From positions 1 through 64,000 of the forward strand of contig JBMNGF010000019.1 in the NCBI GenBank assembly GCA_050949745.1: a stretch of 64,000 nucleotides of DNA. The letters run 5' to 3'. The notes under the pieces were generated by a model. The model was not told the DNA's origin. It saw only the letters and a program-made list of their open reading frames with translations, and did no database searches. Position 1 is the first letter of the stretch, and each line of letters opens with the position of its first letter. The DNA comes from Syntrophaceticus sp050949745. GTDB taxonomy: Bacteria > Bacillota > DSM-12270 > Thermacetogeniales > Thermacetogeniaceae. This document shows, piece by piece, positions 33,287-43,188 of the stretch. The translations under genes were made by a program, and so were the position numbers.

Positions 33287-34951
33287 ATGAAAAGCGAGCT
33301 TATCAAAAAAGGGGTTGAGAAAGCCCCTCACCGGTCTTTGATGAATGCACTAGGGTTGGCAAAATGGGAAAAAGACCGCCCTTTTATAGGAATTATCAAT
33401 TCGCAGAATGATCTTGTTCCAGGCCATTTGCATCTGGACGAGATCGCTAAGGCAGTAAAAGCCGGGGTCTGGGCGAATGGTGGAACACCATTTGAATTTC
33501 CGGCTATAGCGGTTTGTGACGGCATAGCCATGAACCATGAGGGAATGCACTATTCTCTGGCTAGCAGAGAGTTGATCGCTGATTCCATTGAGGTGATGGC
33601 TCTGGCTCACGCCCTGGATGCTCTGGTTTTGATTGCAAATTGCGATAAGGTTGTGCCAGGCATGCTGATGGCTGCCGCTCGTTTGAATTTGCCGGCAGTG
33701 TTGCTCAGCGGCGGCCCTATGCAGGCTGGGCGTTTCCAAGGAAGGAATGTCTCTTTGAGCACAATCTTTGAAGGTGTTGGTGCTGTACAGGCGGGTAAGA
33801 TGACATCAGAAGAAATGGAAGAGCTTGAGAATGCAGCTTGTCCTGGCTGCGGTTCCTGTTCTGGGATGTTTACCGCCAATACAATGAACTGTATCTCAGA
33901 GGCTCTGGGATTGGCACTGCCAGGAAACGGTACATATCTCGCTGTGAGTGCTGCCCGTATCCGGTTGGCTAAAAGTGCCGGTTGGCAGGTGATGGAACTG
34001 CTGCGCAGTGATATTAAAGCTCGTGATATTCTTTCGGAAAAGGCATTTACGAATGCTCTCGCTCTCGATATGGCTCTGGGTGGTTCAACAAATACAGTAC
34101 TACATCTGCCTGCTATAGCTGGCGAAGCAGGTGTTGACCTGGACATGGAAACTGTGGACAGGATCAGTGGAAAGACGCCCCATCTCTGTAAGTTGAGTCC
34201 TGCCGGTGATCAGTATATTCAGGATCTGGATGAGGCAGGAGGAGTTTCCGCAGTCCTACAGGAGCTTCTGTTGCATGGCTTGATCGAGGGAGATGCTATG
34301 ACAGCAACAGGTAAGACCCTGGCTGAAAATGTGCAGGGAGCCAGGATCAGGCGTCCTGAAGTGATCAAGGAGATCAAAAATCCTTACAGTCCAACAGGAG
34401 GGCTGGCTGTTCTAAAAGGGAACCTGGCACCTGACGGAGCTGTAGTTAAACAGGCGGCAGTGGACCCAGAGATGCTTGTGCACAAAGGCCCTGCCCGGGT
34501 GTTCACCAGTGAAGAGGATACAGTTGCTGCTATCTTAGGGAACAAGATCAACTCAGGTGATGTCATTGTGATCGCCTATGAAGGTCCTAAGGGTGGTCCT
34601 GGGATGCGGGAGATGCTGACACCTACATCGGTTATTGCCGGTATGGGCCTTGACCGAGAGGTGGCCTTGATTACAGATGGGCGTTTTTCCGGTGCTACCA
34701 GAGGGGCTTCTATCGGACATATTTCACCTGAAGCTGCTGAAGGAGGCCCATTGGCATTAGTTAAAGAAGGAGACATGATCAGCATTGATATACCTGCACG
34801 AAAGCTGGAACTCCTTGTCGATGACGGGGAGTTGGAGAAAAGGAGAGTTCAATGGCAGCCTCCGGAACCTAAAGTAAAGAACGGCTATCTGGTCCGCTAT
34901 GCTCAGCTTGTCAGCTCGGCAAGCAAAGGAGCAGTGCTGAGGCATGAATAA
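33287..34951 (+). CDS. ilvD: Dihydroxy-acid dehydratase
   Basis: This 554-residue iron-sulfur enzyme converts dihydroxy acids to the keto acids of valine and isoleucine. Marks are NCDKVVPGMLMAAARL (about 118), the ACPGCGSCSGMFTANTMNC block (about 183-201), and GRFSGATRGASIGHISPEAAEGG near the C-terminus. Cluster cysteines are present. ATG 33287 has GGAGAGGGGGG upstream. Oxygen-sensitive clusters suit an anaerobe. Confidence 0.95.
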   Translation: MKSELIKKGVEKAPHRSLMNALGLAKWEKDRPFIGIINSQNDLVPGHLHLDEIAKAVKAGVWANGGTPFEFPAIAVCDGIAMNHEGMHYSLASRELIADSIEVMALAHALDALVLIANCDKVVPGMLMAAARLNLPAVLLSGGPMQAGRFQGRNVSLSTIFEGVGAVQAGKMTSEEMEELENAACPGCGSCSGMFTANTMNCISEALGLALPGNGTYLAVSAARIRLAKSAGWQVMELLRSDIKARDILSEKAFTNALALDMALGGSTNTVLHLPAIAGEAGVDLDMETVDRISGKTPHLCKLSPAGDQYIQDLDEAGGVSAVLQELLLHGLIEGDAMTATGKTLAENVQGARIRRPEVIKEIKNPYSPTGGLAVLKGNLAPDGAVVKQAAVDPEMLVHKGPARVFTSEEDTVAAILGNKINSGDVIVIAYEGPKGGPGMREMLTPTSVIAGMGLDREVALITDGRFSGATRGASIGHISPEAAEGGPLALVKEGDMISIDIPARKLELLVDDGELEKRRVQWQPPEPKVKNGYLVRYAQLVSSASKGAVLRHE

Positions 34952-34971
34952 AGGGGGAGGAGGAAAAACCC

Positions 34972-36639
34972 ATGATAACAGGTGCAGAAATTATTGTCAA
35001 ATCGCTGGAACAGGAAGGGGTTGAGGTTGTTTTTGGCTATCCGGGGGGAGCTGTTATACCTCTCTATGATAAGCTGTATGACTCTCCCCTGAAGCATATA
35101 CTGGTGCGGCATGAGCAGGCTGCTGCCCATGCAGCTGATGGTTATGCTCGCGCTACAGGTAAAACCGGTGTGGTTATTGCTACATCTGGCCCAGGAGCTA
35201 CAAACCTTGTTACAGGTATTGCTAATGCGGCTATGGATTCTATACCGATGGTCATTTTTACAGGACAGGTGGCTCGGGGAGCCATTGGGCGTGACTCTTT
35301 TCAAGAGGCGGATATCACAGGAATTACTCTGCCCATTGTTAAGCACAGCTATTTAGTAAGAGATGTCAACGAATTGGCCTCCACTATTCGTTCCGCCTTT
35401 CATCTTGCCGGTACAGGAAGGCGGGGCCCTGTCTTAATTGACCTGCCTAAAGATATTCAGATGGCAGAGGCTGAGTTTTCTTATCCTCAAGAGGTATTCT
35501 TTCGGGGATACCGTGTTCCAGGGGAACCAAATTCTACTATGGTTTATCAGGCAGCCAAAAAAATCGGTTTGTCTCGGAGACCGGTGATCTATGCAGGGGG
35601 AGGAGTTATTTCCTCAAATGCAGGGGAGGAACTAACTGCGCTGGCCGAAAAAACAAACATACCGGTTGTTACTACCCTAATGGGTAAAGGAGCGATAGCA
35701 GATGACCATCCACTCTCTTTGGGGATGGTGGGTATGCACGGCACATATTATGCTAATTACGCTGTATCTAACTGCGATCTGCTTTTTGCTGTAGGTGCTC
35801 GCTTTAGCGACCGGGTTACAGGTAATTTGGATACATTTGCACCTCATGCTGAGATAATTCATATCGATATTGATGCTGCTGAGATTGGGAAGAATATCGC
35901 TGTGCAGTGTGCTCTACAGGGAGATGTCAAAGTTGTCCTGCAGGAACTGCTAGGGCGTATCGAAGGTGTGCCTCAAACTGAAAAGTGGCTTGAGCAGATA
36001 TCCTGTTGGAAAGAAGACCATCCGCTGACCTATGAGCGGGACGGGGATGAGGTTAAGCCTCAGTATATTGTAGAGCAGATCAGTGAGCTGACCGGGGGTA
36101 AAGCGATAGTCACCACAGAGGTGGGGCAGAACCAGATGTGGGCTGCCCAATACTATAAAGCTAAAGAGCCTCGCTGTTTTATCTCTTCTGGTGGCTTAGG
36201 CACTATGGGGTATGGTCTTCCGGCAGCTGTAGGTGCTCAGGTGGGCTGCACAGAGCAGCTTGTGATCAATATATCTGGTGATGGCAGCTTTCAGATGAAC
36301 ATGCAGGAATTGGCTACCATTGTACAGTACCAGCTTCCCGTCAAGATTATCATTCTTAATAATGGATATTTAGGTATGGTAAGGCAATGGCAGGAACTTT
36401 TCCATCAAAAGAGGTATTCTCAGACCGAATTGATTCCTGTGCCTGACTTTATAAAGCTGGCCGCGGCTTATGGGATTAAAGGCTTACGTGTCCAGCGTAC
36501 TGAAGATGTCCCTTCAGTATTAGAAGAGGCGATCAATTGCTCGGGGCCTGTTATTGTAGATTGTGTGGTAGCAAAAGATGAAAACGTCTTTCCGATGGTT
36601 CCCGCCGGGGGTTCCTTAACGGATATGTTGAGGGGGTGA
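34972..36639 (+). CDS. ilvB: Acetolactate synthase large (catalytic) subunit
   Basis: This 555-residue thiamine diphosphate enzyme forms acetolactate or acetohydroxybutyrate. The N-terminal domain has the catalytic Glu in VRHEQAAAHAADGYARATGK (about 47). The C-terminal domain carries the ThDP motif GDGSFQMN...LNNGYLGMVRQWQ (about 437-467). Length is normal. The regulatory subunit gene follows after 4 bp. AGGGGGAGGAGG precedes the ATG. Confidence 0.95.
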   Translation: MITGAEIIVKSLEQEGVEVVFGYPGGAVIPLYDKLYDSPLKHILVRHEQAAAHAADGYARATGKTGVVIATSGPGATNLVTGIANAAMDSIPMVIFTGQVARGAIGRDSFQEADITGITLPIVKHSYLVRDVNELASTIRSAFHLAGTGRRGPVLIDLPKDIQMAEAEFSYPQEVFFRGYRVPGEPNSTMVYQAAKKIGLSRRPVIYAGGGVISSNAGEELTALAEKTNIPVVTTLMGKGAIADDHPLSLGMVGMHGTYYANYAVSNCDLLFAVGARFSDRVTGNLDTFAPHAEIIHIDIDAAEIGKNIAVQCALQGDVKVVLQELLGRIEGVPQTEKWLEQISCWKEDHPLTYERDGDEVKPQYIVEQISELTGGKAIVTTEVGQNQMWAAQYYKAKEPRCFISSGGLGTMGYGLPAAVGAQVGCTEQLVINISGDGSFQMNMQELATIVQYQLPVKIIILNNGYLGMVRQWQELFHQKRYSQTELIPVPDFIKLAAAYGIKGLRVQRTEDVPSVLEEAINCSGPVIVDCVVAKDENVFPMVPAGGSLTDMLRG

Positions 36640-36643
36640 AAAT

Positions 36644-37135
36644 GTGTCTCATATACTTGCAGTATTAGTGGAAAACCAACCAGGGGTGTTAACCCGAGTT
36701 GCGGGGCTGTTCAGCAGACGTGGTTATAATATTGATAGTTTAGCGGTAGGCCAGACTCATGAACCAGGGGTATCTCGTATGACCATTGTTGTTGACGGTG
36801 ATAGCCAGGTGATCGATCAGGTAGTAAAGCAGTTGGATAAGCTGGTAGATGTTATCGAAGTGAAGGATATCTCCAGTGATGAGCATTTGGATAGGGAATT
36901 GGTCTTGATTAAGGTCAAAGCCGAGCCGGAGGTCAGGGGCGAGATCATGCAGATTGTGGATATTTTTCGGGCACGGATTGTTGACATTGGCCAACACTCA
37001 TTGATTATTGAATGCACAGGTGATATAGGAAAGATACGTGCCATCGAAAATTCACTCAAACCTTTTGGCATATTAGAATTGGTGCGTACCGGCAAGATAG
37101 CCATGGTGCGGGGACAAAAGTATGGAGAAGGCTAA
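36644..37135 (+). CDS. ilvN: Acetolactate synthase small (regulatory) subunit
   Basis: This 163-residue protein has an N-terminal ACT domain (HILAVLVENQPGVLTRVAGLFSRRGYNIDSLAVG, binding the feedback inhibitor valine) and a C-terminal domain that activates the large subunit. The GTG start has AGGGGGTGA upstream. ilvN precedes leuA directly; ilvC, often found here, is missing. Confidence 0.94.
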   Translation: MSHILAVLVENQPGVLTRVAGLFSRRGYNIDSLAVGQTHEPGVSRMTIVVDGDSQVIDQVVKQLDKLVDVIEVKDISSDEHLDRELVLIKVKAEPEVRGEIMQIVDIFRARIVDIGQHSLIIECTGDIGKIRAIENSLKPFGILELVRTGKIAMVRGQKYGEG

Positions 37136-37178
37136 TAAAAGTGGCAGTGAGTATGAGTGTAAAGGGTGTGGTTCAACA

Positions 37179-38705
37179 ATGGGAAAGAGAGTATACATTT
37201 TTGATACAACACTCCGGGATGGTGAACAATCTCCTGGGGTGAGTTTAAATACAGAGGAAAAGCTCAGGATCGCCAAACAGTTGGCAAAGCTCAATGTGGA
37301 CGTGATTGAGGCTGGGTTTCCTGTTGCTTCTACTGGTGATTTCGAGGCGGTTCAGGCTATTGCCAGGGAGGTGCGGGGGCCGGTTATCTGTGGCTTGGCT
37401 AGGGCTAACTATGGGGATATTGACAGAGCATGGGAAGCCTTAAAAGAAGCTGAGCATCCAAGGATCCATCTTTTTATTGCCACATCTGATCTCCACTTGA
37501 AGTATAAGCTGCAAAAGAGTAGAGATGAGGTTTTAAGGTTGGCAGTTGATGGTATCAAATACGCCAAACAGTACACCTCTGATGTGGAGTTCTCTGCTGA
37601 AGATGCCTCCCGCAGTGATATTGACTATCTCTGTGAAGTTGTGGAGGCAGCTATCGAAGCTGGAGCAACTGTGATCAATTTACCGGATACGGTAGGGTAT
37701 TCCGTACCTTCGGAGTTCGGTGAATTTATTCAAGAAATTCGTCAGCGAGTCAACAATATTGATAAGGTTATTTTGAGTGTCCACTGCCACAATGACCTGG
37801 GGCTGGGGGTAGCTAACTCCCTGGCAGCGGTAAGAGCTGGAGCAAACCAGGTTGAGGTTGCTGTCAATGGACTGGGTGAGCGAGCTGGCAATGCGGCATT
37901 AGAAGAAATTGTCATGGCCCTCTATACTAAGCAGGTGTATTACGGATGCGAGACCCAGATCAAGTATGATGAGCTCTATCGTACCAGCAGAATGGTGAGT
38001 TCTCTGACTGGGATGCAGGTGCAGCGTAATAAAGCGGTAGTAGGGAAAAATGCCTTTCTCCATGAGTCAGGCATTCATCAGGATGGCGTTTTAAAGGAAC
38101 GCACAACCTATGAAATTATGAATCCGCAGCTGATCGGTGTTCCCCAGGATAGTATTGTTCTGGGAAAGCACTCTGGGCGCCATGCCTTAAGGGAGCGTTT
38201 GTCAGAGTTGGGGTATTCAATGGCAGATGAGGAACTTGACAAGGCTTTTGTGCGCTTCAAGGAGATTGCTGATCGCAAGAAAGAGATCACAGACCTGGAC
38301 CTGGAAGCACTGGTCAAGAATGAAATTCATATTGCCGGGGATATTTATCATCTTTCATATCTACATGTTTTCAGCGGTACAAATATTGTTCCCACAGCAA
38401 CTGTGGGGCTGCGAAGAAATGGGCAAAAATATGAAGAGGCCGCTTGTGGGGATGGGCCGGTGGATGCTGCATATAAGGCTTTAGACAAGGCGTTAGGTGT
38501 CCATAATATTGCCCTTGTAGACTACAACCTGAATGCAATCACCGGTGGTAAGGATGCTCTGGGTGAAGTAATGGCGCAGGTTAAGTATAAAGATAAATAC
38601 TTCATTGGTCGCGGTGTGAGCACAGATATTATTGAAGCCAGTGTCAAAGCTTATTTGAATGCATTGAATAAAGTACTTCAAGAGGTGGGTGAGGATGCTC
38701 TATGA
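37179..38705 (+). CDS. leuA: 2-isopropylmalate synthase
   Basis: This 508-residue enzyme condenses ketoisovalerate and acetyl-CoA in leucine synthesis. Marks are FDTTLRDGEQSPGVSL (metal Asp), ETGFP-type VIEAGFPVAS, HCHNDLGLGVANSLAA (metal His pair) and NGLGERAGNAALEE; the C-terminal LeuA dimer domain, for leucine feedback, is present (about 380-508). Start is uncertain: ATG 37179 gives the usual family N-terminus but has a weak ribosome site, while ATG 37122 overlaps ilvN and adds 19 unusual residues including CKGCG. Confidence 0.93.
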   Translation: MGKRVYIFDTTLRDGEQSPGVSLNTEEKLRIAKQLAKLNVDVIEAGFPVASTGDFEAVQAIAREVRGPVICGLARANYGDIDRAWEALKEAEHPRIHLFIATSDLHLKYKLQKSRDEVLRLAVDGIKYAKQYTSDVEFSAEDASRSDIDYLCEVVEAAIEAGATVINLPDTVGYSVPSEFGEFIQEIRQRVNNIDKVILSVHCHNDLGLGVANSLAAVRAGANQVEVAVNGLGERAGNAALEEIVMALYTKQVYYGCETQIKYDELYRTSRMVSSLTGMQVQRNKAVVGKNAFLHESGIHQDGVLKERTTYEIMNPQLIGVPQDSIVLGKHSGRHALRERLSELGYSMADEELDKAFVRFKEIADRKKEITDLDLEALVKNEIHIAGDIYHLSYLHVFSGTNIVPTATVGLRRNGQKYEEAACGDGPVDAAYKALDKALGVHNIALVDYNLNAITGGKDALGEVMAQVKYKDKYFIGRGVSTDIIEASVKAYLNALNKVLQEVGEDAL

Positions 38706-39976
38706 GTATGACGATTTCAGAAAAAATTTTGGCCAAACATGCAGGAAAGGAAAAGGTAGAGCCGGGGGAACTGATCAACTGCCATTTGGACCTGGTGTTG
38801 GGCAATGATATCACTGCTCCGGTTGCTATTGAGGAGTTTTCCAGACTGGGACTGGATCATGTATTTGATTCTGAGCGGGTAGCTCTTGTCCCAGATCATT
38901 TTACACCCAATAAAGATATTAAATCTGCAGAACAATCAAATTATGTCAGGCAGTTTGCCCGCAATTATAAAATCACTAATTATTTCGAGGTGGGGAGGAT
39001 GGGAATCGAACACTGTCTCCTCCCTGAGCAGGGACTTGTTCTGCCTGGAGATCTGATCATTGGTGCAGATTCACACACTTGTACCTATGGTGCTCTTGGT
39101 GCCTTTTCCACAGGTGTGGGCAGCACAGACCTGGCTGCCGGAATGGCTTTGGGTGAGTGTTGGTTTAAGGTGCCTGAAAGCATGAAGTTTATTTACCATG
39201 GAAAACTCAGCCCTTGGGTGGGGGGTAAGGATCTGATCCTCTATACCATCGGCGATATTGGTGTCGATGGAGCGCTCTACCGCTCTATGGAGTTTACCGG
39301 AGAAGCTATAGCGAATTTATCTGTTGATGGAAGATTGACCATGTGCAACATGGCTATTGAGGCAGGAGCTAAGAATGGGATCATTGCGCCTGATGCAAAA
39401 ACCAAAGATTATGTGGAAAAGAGGGCAAAGAGACCTTATCAATTTTACACAAGTGATCCTGATGCTTTCTATGTAGAAATCCGAGAATATGATGTATCAC
39501 AGATCGAACCTCAGGTGGCTTTTCCACATCTGCCGGAAAATTCACGACCGGTCAGTGAAGCTCAGGGGATCGAAATCGACCAGGTGGTGATCGGTTCTTG
39601 CACAAATGGCCGGATCGAGGATCTGCGTATTGCTGCAGAGATCATGAAAGGGAAAAGGGTGCACAATCATCTACGGGTGATTATCATACCTGGAACACAG
39701 GAGATTTACTTACAGGCACTGCGGGAAGGGCTTTTAGAAACCTTTGTTGAGGCAGGAGCTGTAGTCAGTACGCCCACTTGTGGCCCCTGTCTGGGCGGCC
39801 ATATGGGTATCCTGGCCAAAGGTGAAAAGGCACTGTCAACGACAAACCGCAATTTTGTCGGCCGTATGGGGCATCCGGAGAGTGAAATTTATTTGGCTGG
39901 CCCTGCTGTAGCTGCTGCTTCTGCTATAACAGGGTTTATTACTTCTCCTGAGGAGGTGTTGAGCAGTGCAAATTAA
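38702..39976 (+). CDS. leuC: 3-isopropylmalate dehydratase large subunit (LeuC/HacA type)
   Basis: This 424-residue aconitase-family subunit holds the iron-sulfur cluster through Cys in SCTNGR (about 299) and PTCGPCLGG (about 357-365). GADSHTCTYGALGAFSTGVGSTD marks the substrate region. The length of about 420 is that of the archaeal/clostridial type, which often acts on both isopropylmalate and citramalate. It overlaps leuA by 4 bp and leuD by 11 bp. Confidence 0.94.
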   Translation: MSMTISEKILAKHAGKEKVEPGELINCHLDLVLGNDITAPVAIEEFSRLGLDHVFDSERVALVPDHFTPNKDIKSAEQSNYVRQFARNYKITNYFEVGRMGIEHCLLPEQGLVLPGDLIIGADSHTCTYGALGAFSTGVGSTDLAAGMALGECWFKVPESMKFIYHGKLSPWVGGKDLILYTIGDIGVDGALYRSMEFTGEAIANLSVDGRLTMCNMAIEAGAKNGIIAPDAKTKDYVEKRAKRPYQFYTSDPDAFYVEIREYDVSQIEPQVAFPHLPENSRPVSEAQGIEIDQVVIGSCTNGRIEDLRIAAEIMKGKRVHNHLRVIIIPGTQEIYLQALREGLLETFVEAGAVVSTPTCGPCLGGHMGILAKGEKALSTTNRNFVGRMGHPESEIYLAGPAVAAASAITGFITSPEEVLSSAN

Positions 39977-40466
39977 AGGAGCTATCTATAAATTTGGGAA
40001 TGACGTAGATACTGACCAGATAATACCGGCACGCTACCTGAATACAACAGATCCGGCAGAACTGGCTGCTCACTGTATGGAGGATGCGGATCCAGAGTTT
40101 GCTCGGGTTGTTCAACCAGGCTCAGTGATGGTGGCAGGAAAAAATTTTGGCTGTGGCTCATCTCGGGAACATGCGCCAATTGCCATTAAGGCAGCAGGGG
40201 TGTCCTGTATTATCGCTGCAACCTTTGCACGAATCTTTTACCGTAATGCCGTCAATATCGGGCTGCCTATCCTGGAGTGCCCGGAGGCTGCCTCAGCATT
40301 ACAGGAGGGAGACACTGTGGAAATAGACCTGAACAAGGGCTTGATTATGAATCTGACACGACCTGGTGAATACCAGGCAACACCCTTTCCCTCCTTTATG
40401 CAGAAAATTATTGAGCAGGGTGGATTAATCAACTATGTGCAGGAAAGGATGAAAGAACGTGCCTGA
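39966..40466 (+). CDS. leuD: 3-isopropylmalate dehydratase small subunit
   Basis: This 166-residue swivel-domain subunit completes the dehydratase. Marks are GNDVDTDQIIPARYLNT (about 11-27) and GKNFGCGSSREHAPIAIKAAG (about 57-77). The start is GTG inside the end of leuC. With cimA in the same operon, it probably serves citramalate isomerisation as well as leucine synthesis. Confidence 0.94.
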   Translation: MQIKGAIYKFGNDVDTDQIIPARYLNTTDPAELAAHCMEDADPEFARVVQPGSVMVAGKNFGCGSSREHAPIAIKAAGVSCIIAATFARIFYRNAVNIGLPILECPEAASALQEGDTVEIDLNKGLIMNLTRPGEYQATPFPSFMQKIIEQGGLINYVQERMKERA

Positions 40467-41532
40467 TATTTTACTTTTACCTGGAGATGGAATCGGACAA
40501 GAGATTGTACCAGAAGCAGTGAAAGCCTTAAAAGCTGTAGGGAAACGCTTTCAAATCGAGTTTAACTTTCAGGAGGCTCTTATCGGCGGGGCTGCCTATG
40601 ATGACTGTGGCAACCCACTGCCAGAGGAGACACTGCGCCTCTGTAAAGAGAGTGATGCTATTATTCTGGGTGCCATCGGTGGGCCGAAATGGGATCGTCT
40701 GCCTGTACACCTGCGCCCGGAAATGGGAGCATTGCTGCCCCTGCGTAAGGAATTGAAGCTTTATGCTAACATCAGGCCGGCTGTCCTCTATCCTGGACTG
40801 ATCGATGCATCACCTCTAAAGAGGGATGTAGTCGAAGGGATGGATCTAGTCGTGGTCAGAGAGCTGACAGGAGGCCTTTATTTCGGAACCAAAAAGAGAG
40901 AAGTTGTTGATGGTGAAGAGCAGGCTTTAGATACGCTGGTTTATAAAACTTCGGAGATCGAGCGCATTGGGCGCCTCGCTTTCCAGATGGCTCAAAAGAG
41001 GCGCAAAAGATTGACATCTGTAGACAAAGCCAATGTTCTGGCCAGCGGTCGCCTGTGGAGAGAGGTCATTACTAAATTGGGTGAAGAATACCCTGATGTG
41101 GAACTGAACCATATGTATGTAGATAACTGCTCGATGCAGCTTGTCCGCTATCCTGCTCAGTTTGATGTGATCGTCACAGAGAATACTTTCGGGGACATAT
41201 TGACCGATGAAGCTAGTGTTTTAACAGGGTCAATCGGCATGTTGGCATCTGCCAGCATAGGAGGGGATGTTGGCCTATATGAGCCATCACATGGGTCTGC
41301 ACCAGATATTGCCGGACAGCAGAAGGCTAATCCTCTGGCAACAATTCTCTCCGGGGCGATGATGCTTGATCTGTCATTCAACATGCCAGAAGAAGGGCGC
41401 AGTATTGAAAATGCAGTTAGACAAGTATTAGAAGACGGCTACCGCACTCCTGATCTGATGCAGTCCGGTGGTAAGCTGGTTACCACAGCTGCTATGGGGG
41501 ATCTTGTTGCGGAATATATATTGAGAGGATGA
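40459..41532 (+). CDS. leuB: 3-isopropylmalate dehydrogenase
   Basis: This 357-residue NAD-dependent decarboxylating dehydrogenase has LLPGDGIGQEIVPEA at the start, the substrate-binding Arg residues in LRPEMGALLPLRKELKLYANIRP, TDNCSMQL-type DNCSMQLVRYP (metal Asp), and GLYEPSHGSAPDIAGQQKANP (NAD region). The GTG start overlaps leuD by 8 bp; its stop overlaps the cimA start (ATGA). Confidence 0.95.
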   Translation: MPDILLLPGDGIGQEIVPEAVKALKAVGKRFQIEFNFQEALIGGAAYDDCGNPLPEETLRLCKESDAIILGAIGGPKWDRLPVHLRPEMGALLPLRKELKLYANIRPAVLYPGLIDASPLKRDVVEGMDLVVVRELTGGLYFGTKKREVVDGEEQALDTLVYKTSEIERIGRLAFQMAQKRRKRLTSVDKANVLASGRLWREVITKLGEEYPDVELNHMYVDNCSMQLVRYPAQFDVIVTENTFGDILTDEASVLTGSIGMLASASIGGDVGLYEPSHGSAPDIAGQQKANPLATILSGAMMLDLSFNMPEEGRSIENAVRQVLEDGYRTPDLMQSGGKLVTTAAMGDLVAEYILRG

Positions 41533-43130
41533 GAAAGCTTGGGGATTTAGTATATCTTTATGACACGACACTAAGGGATGGAACGCAGGGTGAAGGGATC
41601 AGCCTGACATTAGAGGATAAGCTGAAGATCACAGCTAAGCTTGATGAACTGGGAGTCCACTATATAGAAGGTGGGTGGCCTGGCTCCAACCCTAAAGATC
41701 TTGATTACTTTAAAAGGGTGAAGGAACTATCCTTAAAGCAGGCAAAGGTATCTGCCTTCGGTTCCACTAGAATGTCTGGGATCACTGTTGATGATGACCC
41801 TAATATCAGGGCTCTTTTGGAAGCCGATACCCCTGTTGTCACTATATTTGGCAAGAGTTGGGATTTTCATGTTACCAAAGCCTTAAATACCACCTTAGAG
41901 GAAAACATCAACATGATCTGGGAAAGTGTGCAATATTTAAAAGCCCAGAAAAGAGAAGTTGTTTATGATGCTGAGCACTTTTTTGATGGGTATAAGGCCA
42001 ATCCGGATTATGCGTTGGCAACACTCAAAGCAGCATCTAATGCAGGTGCAGACTGGATCGTGCTCTGTGATACTAATGGAGGGGCTTTACCTGGTGAAAT
42101 AGAAGAGGTTCTTGAACAGTTAGGAGAGGAGATTGACACCCCTTTAGGTATCCATGTCCATAATGACGGGGAATTGGCTGTGGCAAACAGCCTTGCAGCA
42201 GTAAAGGCTGGGGCGCGTCAGGTTCAAGGGACTATCAACGGATTCGGTGAGCGGTGTGGTAACGCAAACATTTGTTCTGTGCTTCCCAATCTTCAGTTAA
42301 AGATGGGTATGCGCTGTTTGAGCAGTGAGTCTTTAAAACGGCTGACAGAGGTTTCCCGCTATGTCAGTGAGATTGCTAATATGACACCCCTGAGCAGTCA
42401 GCCCTTCGTGGGCTCCAGTGCTTTTGCTCATAAAGGGGGGATTCATGTCAGTGCTATTTTAAAGGATCCTTCTACTTATGAACATATGGATCCTGGAATA
42501 GTAGGCAATAGTAGGCGTGTTCTGGTTTCAGAACTGGCAGGCTCCAGCAATATAAGATATAAGGCTGAGGAGCTAGGGCTGGATTTGATGAAGGATGTGG
42601 AGTCTACCCGTCGCTTAAGCAGTGAGATAAAAGAGATGGAATACCGTGGCTATCAATTTGAGGGTGCGGATGCTTCTTTGGAACTGCTGCTGCGCAGGGG
42701 ATTAGGGCAGTATGAAGAGTTTTTTATCCTGGAAAGCCTGAAAATCTTTATAGAAAAAAAGCCGGCTAATGGCGGAGGGGTAGAGAGTATCAATTCTGAG
42801 GCTATGATCAAACTCTGGGTAGGGGACCAGGTGATGCACACAGCAGCTGAGGGAGATGGACCTGTCAATGCATTGGATAATGCTCTCAGAAAGGCCTTGG
42901 AGCAATTTTATCCTTATATCCAGCAGATGCACCTTGTGGATTACAAAGTGCGTGTTTTGGATGGCAAGGATGGCACCAGCGCCAAGGTACGGGTACTTAT
43001 AGAATCTGCTGATACATCAGAGACCTGGAGTACAGTGGGTGTTTCGGAGAATATTATAGAAGCCAGCTGGCAGGCCTTGACCGACAGCATGAATTATTTT
43101 CTGATGAGGCGCACCAAATTCAGCAGCTGA
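41529..43130 (+). CDS. cimA: Citramalate synthase
   Basis: This 533-residue LeuA homologue condenses pyruvate and acetyl-CoA to citramalate, opening the threonine-independent route to isoleucine. It differs from LeuA by YDTTLRDGTQGEGISLTLEDKL and GGWPGSNPKD, both typical of the CimA/AksA-like class, and has the metal His in HVHNDGELAVANSLAA. The C-terminal regulatory domain is present. Its place at the end of a leuACDB operon fits, since LeuCD and LeuB complete the citramalate route. Confidence 0.92.
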   Translation: MRKLGDLVYLYDTTLRDGTQGEGISLTLEDKLKITAKLDELGVHYIEGGWPGSNPKDLDYFKRVKELSLKQAKVSAFGSTRMSGITVDDDPNIRALLEADTPVVTIFGKSWDFHVTKALNTTLEENINMIWESVQYLKAQKREVVYDAEHFFDGYKANPDYALATLKAASNAGADWIVLCDTNGGALPGEIEEVLEQLGEEIDTPLGIHVHNDGELAVANSLAAVKAGARQVQGTINGFGERCGNANICSVLPNLQLKMGMRCLSSESLKRLTEVSRYVSEIANMTPLSSQPFVGSSAFAHKGGIHVSAILKDPSTYEHMDPGIVGNSRRVLVSELAGSSNIRYKAEELGLDLMKDVESTRRLSSEIKEMEYRGYQFEGADASLELLLRRGLGQYEEFFILESLKIFIEKKPANGGGVESINSEAMIKLWVGDQVMHTAAEGDGPVNALDNALRKALEQFYPYIQQMHLVDYKVRVLDGKDGTSAKVRVLIESADTSETWSTVGVSENIIEASWQALTDSMNYFLMRRTKFSS

Positions 43131-43162
43131 CATGTATATCGCATATTTGGTATATAAGTTGG

Positions 43163-43188
43163 AAAGCCCGAAGGCAGCTTCGGGCTTT
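43163..43188. terminator. Bidirectional terminator between cimA and the ylxX-like gene
   Basis: Eleven-bp stem AAAGCCCGAAG (43163-43173) with CTTCGGGCTTT (43178-43188). T-rich ends on both strands can end both convergent transcripts. Confidence 0.82.
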
